A stretch of 50,684 nucleotides of DNA from Sphaerochaeta sp. (GTDB taxonomy: Bacteria; Spirochaetota; Spirochaetia; Sphaerochaetales; Sphaerochaetaceae). The notes below the pieces were generated by a model. That model was given only the letters and a program-made list of their open reading frames with translations. It had not been told where the DNA came from and ran no database searches. Shown piece after piece: positions 43,754 to 50,684 of this stretch. The translations under genes and the position numbers were made by a program. The stretch covers positions 1 through 50,684 of the forward strand of contig JAEINL010000020.1 in NCBI GenBank assembly GCA_016342655.1, given 5' to 3'. Position 1 is the first letter of the stretch; every line of letters starts with the position of its first letter.

Positions 43754-43983
43754 CTGATTTTATTAGAAGAATATAGAAAATTCACACGTTTTTCTTCCGA
43801 AAAGTTCCAATCAAATTTAGCCATGACTGCATTACCTCGTTTTGTCGTTTGTATTCTCATTTCCGGATGTTCAAAATATAAAATCAGATTATCAGCCAAG
43901 GTTTGAGGATTTTTAATTGGAAATACTAAACCCAAAATCTTATCAGTTATCATTACGCAAAATCCTCCATTATTCTTTATCGA
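43750..43983 (-). pseudogene. C-terminal remnant of a GT4 glycosyltransferase
   Basis: The last 67-77 residues of a GT4 enzyme are recognisable: L-G-L-V-F-P-I-K-N-P-Q-T-L-A-D-N, then a helical tail with F-D-W-N-F-S. This matches the donor-domain end that normally follows the E-x7-E motif. Upstream the frame meets a TAA at 43984-43986, and no further GT sequence continues before the IS66 element at 44220. GGAGG lies 10 nt before ATG 43953, so a short peptide could still be translated and keep wzx translation coupled. Confidence 0.7.
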
Positions 43984-44219
43984 TTACCTTATGTTTTAAA
44001 GTGCGACATTTGAAATAATCTGCAGTGGCTAGTAACTAAAACAGAATGCAGTGAGACTGCACTGAAAGATCGTTAATAGACTATGCATACACTTATAGCA
44101 TATATTACTCCTTGCCCCCTAAAACTAAATCTTGGGCAACATCCAAATAAATTTGAATGCTAACGATTATTCTACATTATAAGCCTGACAAAGCAAATTG
44201 CTTGCTTACAATCTTTTGT

Positions 44220-44227
44220 GTATGTCT
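44220..44227. repeat. 8-bp target site duplication (left)
   Basis: GTATGTCT directly precedes the left inverted end of the IS66 element and is repeated exactly at 47850-47857 after the right end. An 8-bp duplication is the IS66 norm. Confidence 0.9.
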
Positions 44228-44298
44228 GTAAGCTTCATACCAATACGTCATTTCAATGATAACTCCAATCCCTTATCATCTGGGCAAGGAGAATTGAT

Positions 44299-44712
44299 AT
44301 GGCTACCAGACTTACGTTATACAGACGCAGCATCCTTACCCAATACAATGCCAGAACACCGGGCATGACTGATGTTGTGTTCTGCAAACATCACAAGATC
44401 AAGAGAGAGGAGCTTGAATGCTGGAAAACCCTAGCTGCGACCGAGGTGGCAGAGGTTATCTTTGCTGTCAAGGCCCAGGAAAACAAAAAGAAACCGGAGG
44501 AAAGGTCGGGCCTCTTTGACAGTGGGACCCTTTCCATGATTGAGGTCCTTTCAGGAAGGCCAGAATCGGATGAGGATCTTTTGCCAGAAGTTCCCCTCCT
44601 TATTGAAAATCTCCGGATGCAGGTGATGCTGAAGATTGCAAGCCTTCCATGTTCGATGCGGCATGTGGAATATCTCTACAACCTGGAGGAGTCCCTTGAT
44701 GCAATCAGATAG
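44299..44712 (+). CDS. tnpA: IS66 TnpA-like accessory protein
   Basis: 137 residues encoded at the tnpA position of the IS66 element, 50 nt inside the left end. The N-terminal part could form a helix-turn-helix-like DNA-binding unit; the C-terminus is helical. Sequence alone gives only a weak family match, so the call rests mainly on position and its 14-base overlap with tnpB. Its exact role in IS66 transposition is not established. Confidence 0.65.
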   Translation: MATRLTLYRRSILTQYNARTPGMTDVVFCKHHKIKREELECWKTLAATEVAEVIFAVKAQENKKKPEERSGLFDSGTLSMIEVLSGRPESDEDLLPEVPLLIENLRMQVMLKIASLPCSMRHVEYLYNLEESLDAIR

Positions 44713-45070
44713 GCCCTTCATCCATTCCCTGGAATCCAGGAGATTCTTCATAAGACCCGGCAGCACCGATTTCAGATGGGGAATAGACATGCTCGCCGCT
44801 TGTGCCGTGGCCACCAATTCGGATGCCGCTCTCAGCGGTGCGGTCTTCGTCTTCTGCAGCAAGAGCAGAAACCAGCTGCGATTCCTCTTCTGGGAAGGAA
44901 ATGGCTGGTGGTGCCTAACCCGCAAGATCCTAACCCAGAAGTTCATATGGGTCCAACAGAATGATGATAAAATCTCTCGGGAGGCCCTCTTCGAACAGGT
45001 CAGAAGCCTTGCTGCAGACCCAGGAGAGTACCGTACAAAGGCTCTCAGAACATGTGCCCAATTGTCCTAA
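44699..45070 (+). CDS. tnpB: IS66 accessory protein TnpB
   Basis: About 123 residues from ATG 44699, with the TnpB pattern: G-S-T-D-F-R-W-G-I-D-M-L-A, then S-G-A-V-F-V-F-C-S-K-S-R-N-Q-L-R-F-L-F-W-E-G-N-G-W-W and F-I-W-V. This matches the Orf2 family needed for IS66 transposition. The start overlaps tnpA by 14 bases. It appears intact. Confidence 0.85.
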   Translation: MQSDRPFIHSLESRRFFIRPGSTDFRWGIDMLAACAVATNSDAALSGAVFVFCSKSRNQLRFLFWEGNGWWCLTRKILTQKFIWVQQNDDKISREALFEQVRSLAADPGEYRTKALRTCAQLS

Positions 45071-46897
45071 ACAAGCAACTTAACTGTATACTGCAAAAAG
45101 AATAAATTATATTTTTATCATGTAAAACCATTGTGTCTTTCCTCATGGGATGCTATCATTACCCATGATGGAAACCGAAGAAGACAAACAAAAGCGCATC
45201 GATAAACTGGAGGCCCAGGTAGCTGCCCTGACCCTTTCGGTGAAGGCTGCGAACAAGCGGTACGAAGGGTCCGTACTCAAGTATGATACCCTCGATGCCA
45301 CCCATTCCAAGACTCTTGAGGACCATTCCAAAACCCTTGAGGACTACAAAAGGCTGCTAGCCTTTGTCGACAGCCTCAAGGAAAACATTTCAATCGACAA
45401 GTGCATGCTCTGGGCTGCAAAGACCGAGAAACAGAGCAGCAAGGAGCTGAAGCAGCTCAGGAAGGACCTTGCCGACTATACCATCACCAACCAGGAAAGG
45501 ACCAGAGACCATGACATCGCCGAGGCGGATGCCCCTCCCCAGTCTTCCAATGATGCCGTCATTGCCGGGATACTTGGGGACAGACCTGAAAAGCCTGAAA
45601 GCGGCAAGAAAAGATGGGGACGACAGCCTGGGGTGCAAACCTGCGGAAGGAAGATGTCCTCTTTTGATGCACTTCCGCGCCACGAGGTGAACAATGACCT
45701 CAGGGAAGTCTCAGATGCAGAGTATGCGGCCACCCTCACATTCATCAAGACTGTGACACACCAACAGTTTGACTATGTCAAAGGGTATTACCGTAACAGG
45801 GTGACCATAACCCATCTCTACAGTGACAAGGATGGCAAGGTTGTCTCCCTTTGCAACAAGCTGGCCCCAGATTTCGTCAAGGGCGGCAAGCTGACCAACG
45901 GGGCGGCTGCTGCTATTGTCGCAGACAAGGTCCTCTGGGGGCTCCCCATCTACCGACAGGCAAAGCGCATAAACATGATAAACAGCTCCAATATCGTGGA
46001 TGCCCAGATACTGAATTCCTATTTCCTCGCCGCAGGGGACCTGGTCACACCCGTATGGGAGGATCTCCTTTCCTACATCAAGGGCCAGAAGGCCATTCAT
46101 GGGGATGAGACGACGCTCCTGTGCATTCACAACACGGAAAGGAAGAAGAGTGCCCTCGGCTATGTCTGGGCACTTTCCTATCAGGGCAATGACCATCCCG
46201 CCTCCTATTTCCACTTCTACAACACCAGAGGATATGATTGTGCAAGGGAGCTGTTCGGTGACTGCAGGGGCATTGCCCTCCAGACTGATGCCTATGGTGC
46301 TTATTCAACCACCGCGGCGGAAATAAACGAAAGCCTTGCAAAAACGATAGAACAGGAGGAAGGGGAAGAGGCCGCAAAGCAGTTCCTGCAGGATACCCAG
46401 GCTCTCCTAGAAAAAGGTATCGTGCTGGCAGGGTGCCTGGCTCATGCACGTCGAGGAATATTTGTATGCTACAAAGCAATTTACAAGAAACTCCCGGAAA
46501 GCGAAGGGTTCGTCACCTGCAACACCATCCTGGGGCTGATCGGCAAGCTGTATGGAATTGAGGAAACCCTGCGTGCCAAACGCCCCGGGGACAATTCGGA
46601 TGAAGCCGAATTCCTGGCAGACAGGAAGAGATTGGCAGAGCCCATACTTGCATCGCTTGAGACGTATGCAAAGGAACGGGTCTTGCTCCATCAAGGTGAA
46701 GTGAAGCTGAGAAAGGCCCTCAACTATATCCTGAACCAGATGCAATACCTCCGGAATTACCTGGCAAGCAGCGAACTGACCTGCGACAACAATTTCCAGA
46801 TATGCGAACTTTTAGAAAATGCGCAGGAACAGCCAAGAACCATCACCCATAGGGTCAATTGTAGTATAGCCGCCTGAATCCTGCGCATTTTCTTTTG

Positions 46898-47125
46898 TCA
46901 CCTTAGTCCACACTTCCTGGCCATCAGGTCCTCCTTGCCTTCCCATAGGGGCTTCACATCCTTGTCCTGTTCTGGAGCAACAGCCTTCAGAGCTTCTCGG
47001 AGCATCTCCATCGATGGTTTTGCATAAAGTCGAGTAGTATCCAACTGGGCATGCCCGAGAAAGCTAGAGACCAAAGCCCGCGGCATCCCATTCTGGTAGA
47101 GCGTGGTTGCTTTTGACCTTCGAAA
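46898..47125 (-). pseudogene. tyrosine recombinase C-terminal fragment (copy 1)
   Basis: About 75 residues of a phage-integrase-family enzyme: F-R-R-S-K-A-T-T-L-Y-Q-N-G-M, then F-L-G-H-A-Q-L-D-T-T-R-L-Y with the Leu-Gly-His box and the nucleophile Tyr. The upstream sequence in this frame is antisense to copy 2 and not recombinase, so the N-terminal and core domains are missing. The conserved second Arg codon (CGA) is exactly at the break. Confidence 0.8.
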
Positions 47126-47342
47126 CAAGGCGACATACCTGTACCAACATGGAATGGCACTTGAACAGGTATCCACATTGCTGGGACATTCCCAGCTGGA
47201 AACAACGCGAATGTATACAAAGCCTTCCCTACAGCAACTGAGGACCATGATTGAGAAGATCACTCCCAAATCAGACCAAGAGCAACAGCCTCTGTGGCAG
47301 GGCAAGGAGGACGAAATCTCAAGGAGGCTAGGCTTGAGGTAG
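47119..47342 (+). pseudogene. tyrosine recombinase C-terminal fragment (copy 2)
   Basis: About 74 residues: R-N-K-A-T-Y-L-Y-Q-H-G-M, then L-L-G-H-S-Q-L-E-T-T-R-M-Y with the Leu-Gly-His box and Tyr. It is collinear with copy 1 but clearly diverged, so it comes from a paralogous gene. It begins at the same conserved Arg codon, inside the shared TTCGAA (47119-47124). Both fragments end in similar tails (K-P-L-W-E-G-K-E-D and Q-P-L-W-Q-G-K-E-D). Confidence 0.8.
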
Positions 47343-47449
47343 ATAACAAAATGCGCAGGAATTGTTGGGGACTAGGCACAAGAAGGCCAATTACAGCCAT
47401 CGTTTGAGTATTGTTTCGGTTCCTGCGCATTTTCTAAAAGTTCGCATAT

Positions 47450-47481
47450 AGCGACAAATGCGAAATTTCGCATTTGTCGCT
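47450..47481. repeat. perfect 32-bp palindrome at the right edge of the fold-back element
   Basis: The 13-bp arm AGCGACAAATGCG (47450-47462), a 6-bp self-complementary centre AAATTT and the inverse arm (47469-47481) fit the layout of a tyrosine-recombinase core site. It sits exactly between the fold-back element and the resuming tnpC codon. Confidence 0.85.
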
Positions 47482-47849
47482 GAGAGGGAAATCAAGACCT
47501 TTGTAATTTCACGCAAAAACAGTCTTTTTGCCTCTACCGAGCGGGGAGCCCTCGCCTGGACCAAGCTCATGACCGTGATGCAGACTGCGATACTCAACAA
47601 AATCAATCCTACGCTATACCTGAAGTACCTGCTGGACAAGATAACGGTGATAATGAATTCAGGGGCTAAGGCCAAGGACATCGACTGGTCACAGTTCCGG
47701 CCTTGGAACCTGACGCCCGAACAGCTGGAACAGGCCTGGGATGCTTGAAATAGCTTCAAACCCATAATACACCCTTGCTCTTGCATTACCTAAGCCATTC
47801 TAATCCAATGGCTGGGTGAGGTGTACCCACGTATTGGTATGAAGCTTAC

Positions 47850-47857
47850 GTATGTCT
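47850..47857. repeat. 8-bp target site duplication (right)
   Basis: GTATGTCT immediately after the right IS66 end, identical to 44220-44227. Confidence 0.9.
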
Positions 47858-48019
47858 GGTCTGTATCTATTTTGGATTTCCAGTGTGATTAATCCTTATA
47901 AACATACCAGACACTTTTTTTTATTGTCAACATTAAATTTCTTTGGACCTATTAGCTTATTTTCGCCTTGTGTTCCATGTTACGGAATTCAGGGAACTCT
48001 ATGAATGAGCTATTGCAAT

Positions 48020-49186
48020 TTAAGGATATAAAGCTTCATGGAATAAATTAGACCACTGACTATAGATAATCTCAGGCAAAAATCTTTTTGAACTAATAAC
48101 AGCTTGCTTTGCAAGTTTTATCCGATATGCATCATTGTCAATTAATTTTTGTACTGCTCTTGTAAATTCATCTAAGTCATCATTAGTAGTCAAGACTCCG
48201 TTTTCTCCTGTATCGATCAAATCATAAACAGAACTAAAGGAATTCATGACAACGGGAACACACCCATATTGTTGGGCTTCAGTAATTGTCATCCCCCAAC
48301 CCTCATAGGCTGAAGTTAATAAAAATATTGAGGCTTTCAAATAATAGCTTCTAGGATCTTGTCTCCCAGCAAATTCGATTCTTCTTAGGCCTCTTTTTTG
48401 TATAAGCTCGGAGTAATACGGCTTACTTCGTCCATCACCAACAATAATCAATGACCAGTCTGGATAGCAATCTTGAATTCTTTGCCACATAAAAAAGACA
48501 TAAGATAATTTTTTTTGACTCTCCTCTAGTCGCGAAACAACCAGAATAGTTTTTTGTTTTTCCAAAATTTCTTTTCCAGAAGCAAAATGGGTAAAAGAAA
48601 GAGGATTTCCTATTGCACACAACTTATTTGTATTTTTAATTTTATAAATTGAACTAAAATCTATGAAGAATCTTGAAGATAATAGAACAAATTTATCTGA
48701 AGCTCTGAAAGCAGTTCTAAATTTTCTATGAATACTATGAACGTACAAACTATTAAAAATAGGAAAGATTGTTAGCAATATTGCTGCTCTTACCCGTTTA
48801 ATCCATTTTGGATTATACCGTAAAGACTCTAATAAGGTTGTCTTATTTCCAATTTTTTCATACCCAGGTTTATTATGTAGCGCACTTATTATTTTACAAT
48901 TTACCTGTTGCCGGATCTTCTTTAATTCATCAGCAAAATAATATGCCTCAGGAACATATAAAACATCAATCATATATTCATTTACATATTTTATTACATC
49001 CTTAACAATATCTTTGTTTCTCTCAAGTTCAATTACTTTTTCTGATTTACCCGCTAGTATTTTAAAAAGACAATAGCATGTATCATTTTTAATACTAGAT
49101 ATATAGTTAGCCAGTAAAATTGTGGTTCTAGAACCACCTGAATCTGTGATATCAATATCACGACTATAAAGAAATAAAATATTCAT
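48020..49186 (-). CDS. glycosyltransferase family 4
   Basis: About 388 residues, GT-B fold. N-terminal I-T-D-S-G-G-S-R-T-T fits the acceptor-domain loop, V-V-S-R-L-E-E-S-Q-K-K-L begins the donor domain, and S-A-Y-E-G-W-G-M-T-I-T-E-A-Q-Q-Y-G-C-V-P-V is the E-x7-E region. ATG 49186 with GAGGG 4 nt upstream is preferred to an in-frame ATG at 49273, whose extra 29 residues are not GT-like. It is very AT-rich and is isolated between two insertion sequences. Before the IS66 insertion it was probably the upstream part of the glycan cluster. Confidence 0.85.
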   Translation of the reverse strand: MNILFLYSRDIDITDSGGSRTTILLANYISSIKNDTCYCLFKILAGKSEKVIELERNKDIVKDVIKYVNEYMIDVLYVPEAYYFADELKKIRQQVNCKIISALHNKPGYEKIGNKTTLLESLRYNPKWIKRVRAAILLTIFPIFNSLYVHSIHRKFRTAFRASDKFVLLSSRFFIDFSSIYKIKNTNKLCAIGNPLSFTHFASGKEILEKQKTILVVSRLEESQKKLSYVFFMWQRIQDCYPDWSLIIVGDGRSKPYYSELIQKRGLRRIEFAGRQDPRSYYLKASIFLLTSAYEGWGMTITEAQQYGCVPVVMNSFSSVYDLIDTGENGVLTTNDDLDEFTRAVQKLIDNDAYRIKLAKQAVISSKRFLPEIIYSQWSNLFHEALYP

Positions 49187-49425
49187 TTTCCCTCGCAGAT
49201 CTGACCAAGATTGTATCAAAATTGCAAACAATGCATCTTCACTATTTGTCTTCAGAATAATTTCTTGATCCAAATAATGAAATAAGTCATGACATATTCA
49301 ATACACAATCCCTAAAATACTTACGGTTTTAGAATTTTCAATATTGCTTCACCTAGGATTATGGAGGCAAAGTGGTAGTTGTATATCTTGCTTTTAAAAT
49401 CTGAGTTTTGCAGTCCTTTTTAGTA

Positions 49426-50580
49426 CTATTTCTTCGGACCGGTTTTAGGCCCCTCTTTCTTCACCCTTTTCACTCTAGATTTGGGACGGCATCCCTTGGG
49501 AATCTCGAACCCGAAACAGTCGAATATATCGACCTGCTTGCCTACAAACTCCGTGATGATCTTGGCCTTCTTGGGGTGCTCTATCCTGCGGATGCTCATG
49601 AGTTCCTCGTACATGTGGACCCGTGTGGGAAACATCTTCTCAAGGGTTGGGCTGTTGCTGTAGATGTGGTGGATGTAGGAGTTCAGGATAAGGGCAAGGA
49701 ACTGGATGAAGACCCTCCCGTTGGTGGATAGTTCGGTGCTTGTCCTCAGTCGCCTGCCGTTCTGGGTACTCTTGATGAACATGAAGGTCTTTTCTTGCTG
49801 GTCTCTCAAGCGATACCTGTCCAGTATGTGGGTAAGGGAATACTTGTCCTTGTCCATATTGTTGCACAGGCAGGCAAAGAAGCCAGAGAGGGCATACTGT
49901 CGCCTCACGACTTCGCCCTTCTCCTCAAAAGACAGGAGCATGCTTGTATCCTCATCCACCGTAAGGGAGAAATGCTTGGAGAACTCGTTTATCGCCTCAT
50001 CGGACAGGGGTATCTGATCCTCGATATGGGACTTCAGGCTTTCGCTGTTGCGATACATGAAAAGCGCAATCTCCTTCTTCTTGGCACCCTGCAGCTCAGG
50101 GTCAAAGAAGAGGCAGAGGCGCAAGGCTGTGGTTTCCCTCAGCTTTCCCTTCACATGCACCTCAAAGGGATACTCACCATCCATGCCATAGAGCTGGTGC
50201 TTCCCGATATAGTTCCCGGTCACACAGAAAGCCTCAAGGTCAATGCCTTCTATGGTGGCCCTGATCTTCTTGTCGTCCGTCTTGGCCATCATGATGAACC
50301 CGAGCTGCCTCTTTACCAGCAACTCGAGCGTCTCAAAGCTGATATACCCCCTGTCGAGCAGAAACTGGATGAGCTTGAAGCCCTTGAGGTCAAGCTCCTT
50401 CAGGGTGGTCGCAAGGGTACGGGCATCGGTTATGTTCCCTGGAAGCACCCGGTAATGGACTGGCTGGCCACTTGTCACATCATACAGGACCAGCATATTC
50501 ACCTGTGCTTGGGGGTCATGCTCCTTGTTCTTGCCATGGTGGCTGTCTGCCAGACGGGTGCTGTAAATGGTGAAGCTTGT
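49426..50580 (-). pseudogene. IS4/IS1634-like DDE transposase, 5'-truncated
   Basis: About 384 codons remain open, from the codon after a TGA at 50581-50583 to the stop at 49426. Recognisable are T-S-F-T-I-Y-S (right after the first catalytic Asp in relatives), V-L-Y-D-V-T-S-G-Q-P-V-H-Y-R-V-L-P-G-N-I-T-D, L-D-R-G-Y-I-S-F-E-T with the second Asp, and a C-terminal Y-x2-R-x3-E-x2-F-like segment (Y-R-L-R-D-Q-Q-E-K-T-F). The N-terminal domain and first Asp are missing, replaced by a 22-bp palindrome and IS21-like repeats. The nearest ATG, at 50502, is internal. Confidence 0.8.
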
Positions 50581-50583
50581 TCA

Positions 50584-50605
50584 GAAATTCCGATATCGGA
50601 ATTTC
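50584..50605. repeat. perfect 22-bp palindrome at the truncation point
   Basis: GAAATTCCGAT (50584-50594) is exactly reverse-complemented by 50595-50605. It lies directly beside the point where the transposase frame ends, just before the repeats at 50611-50640. Confidence 0.85.
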
Positions 50606-50684
50606 AGGACAAATGCCGATACTGGAAAAATGCCGATACTTCATTTTAATATAAGTACAAGTCCTTGTATTTGCTAGAATAGTT
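50606..50684 (+). mobile_element. possible end of an IS21-type element
   Basis: AAATGCCGATACT occurs at 50611-50623 and again at 50628-50640, 17 bp apart, with a related CCGATAT at 50590-50596. Serial short repeats near the end are known for IS21-family elements, which bind their IstA transposase there. No istA coding sequence is reached before the window ends, so this rests on the repeat pattern only. Confidence 0.4.

Larger units (their letters stand above)
46800..47449. mobile_element. fold-back element built from two tyrosine-recombinase gene ends
   Basis: The unit is bounded by a perfect 31-bp inverted repeat (46800-46830, beginning ATATGCGAACTTTTAG, and 47419-47449). Inside are the 3' ends of two different tyrosine-recombinase genes pointing outward and meeting near 47121. 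A 13-15 bp site built on AAAATGCGCAGGA occurs four times: forward at 46817-46830, inverted at about 46880-46892, forward at 47348-47361, inverted at 47419-47433. Each half therefore carries one recombinase end, an inner site and an outer site. It looks like two right ends of related elements joined head to head, inserted in IS66 tnpC. Confidence 0.75.
45150..47748 (+). pseudogene. tnpC: IS66 transposase TnpC, interrupted by a nested element
   Basis: The first part (45150-46808, about 553 codons) has a coiled-coil N-terminus and a DDE core with I-H-G-D-E-T (Asp319) and L-Q-T-D-A-Y-G-A-Y (Asp380). It reaches C-D-N-N-F-Q-I-C-E, where Glu553 would be the third catalytic residue. There the gene is broken. 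The rest resumes at 47482 with E-R-E-I-K-T-F-V-I-S-R-K-N-S-L-F and ends at 47748. Between lie about 676 bp of foreign DNA, and the fused frame stops at 46877. The start may be ATG 45150 or the later ATG 45168; neither has a good ribosome site. The gene cannot give an active enzyme as it stands. Confidence 0.88.
44228..47849 (+). mobile_element. IS66 family insertion sequence with nested insertion
   Basis: A 3.6-kb unit bounded by perfect 21-bp inverted ends (44228-44248, starting GTAAGCTTCATACC, and 47829-47849), flanked by identical 8-bp repeats GTATGTCT. It carries tnpA-like, tnpB and tnpC genes in the usual order. About 676 bp of foreign DNA (roughly 46806-47481) interrupts tnpC, so without it the element would be about 2.9 kb. 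GTAA-type ends and 8-bp duplications are established features of IS66. The intact target duplication shows that the ends have not recombined since insertion. Confidence 0.92.

Noticed and set aside
46898-47305. A 135-codon - strand frame taken as a whole recombinase gene
   Set aside because: Residues 1-60 are antisense to the opposite recombinase fragment; only the part from about 47125 downward has recombinase features.
1-50684. CRISPR array, tRNA or rRNA genes
   Set aside because: No regularly spaced direct repeats and no tRNA- or rRNA-like segments were noticed in reading the window; short tRNAs could be missed without a scan.

Overview
The window looks like chromosomal DNA of a Sphaerochaeta-like spirochaete (moderate confidence). 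The pointers are a solute-binding protein whose signal peptide ends in an AAG-TKEA stretch, as is common in Sphaerochaeta and Treponema, together with CUT1 sugar transporters, ROK regulators, LicD and CDP-glycerol-type transferases, and a moderate GC content. No rRNA, tRNA or CRISPR array was seen. Both window ends lie inside broken insertion sequences.

Layout. (1) 1-1103: two paralogous IS66-type transposase fragments joined head to head at a perfect 32-bp palindrome. (2) 1346-3269: a two-gene RloA/RloB (AbiL-like) ATPase plus TOPRIM-like candidate defence unit with its own near-consensus promoter. (3) 3510-9839: a sugar ABC-transport operon, in transcription order HAD phosphatase, binding protein, two permeases, a cytoplasmic phosphodiester glycosidase (NAGPA family) and a ROK regulator. 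It is driven by a TTGACA-17-GATAAT promoter. (4) 10084-11448, alone on the + strand: a mannose-1-phosphate guanylyltransferase whose isomerase domain has lost its metal ligands. (5) 11800-43753: about 32 kb of cell-surface glycan genes, all on the - strand.

Within the glycan region, reading with transcription from high to low coordinates, there is a truncated GT4 remnant, a Wzx flippase and a complete legionaminic-acid-type nonulosonate set (legB, legC, ptmE, neuD/legH, legI, legG, two Gfo/Idh oxidoreductases, legF), mostly with overlapping stop/start codons. Next come a Wzc-like protein with a degenerate kinase domain, dTDP-rhamnose genes (rfbA, D, B, C), ugd, an EpsG/Wzy-type polymerase, four glycosyltransferases and a second Wzx. 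The set ends with a decoration module: a YidC-domain/sulfatase-domain fusion, a CDP-glycerol-type transferase, LicD, and a cytidylyltransferase-aminotransferase fusion. This suggests an O-antigen or capsule-like glycan containing rhamnose, a uronic acid and a nonulosonic acid, modified with phospho- or phosphonoalkylamine and possibly glycerol-phosphate groups. No initiating phosphoglycosyltransferase, outer-membrane exporter or PEP mutase is in the window.

(6) 44220-50684: a mobile-element graveyard. An IS66 element with 21-bp inverted ends and an exact 8-bp target duplication carries inside its tnpC a roughly 650-bp fold-back element made of the 3' ends of two different tyrosine-recombinase genes, followed by a 32-bp palindrome. 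A GT4 gene follows. The window ends in an IS4/IS1634-like transposase cut at its first catalytic motif, next to repeats resembling an IS21-type end. Several of these breaks fall at codons for conserved catalytic residues.

The most unusual items are the YidC-sulfatase fusion with its missing groove arginine, the fused cytidylyltransferase-aminotransferase beside LicD, the cytoplasmic phosphodiester-glycosidase uptake operon, and the head-to-head recombinase and transposase fusions.
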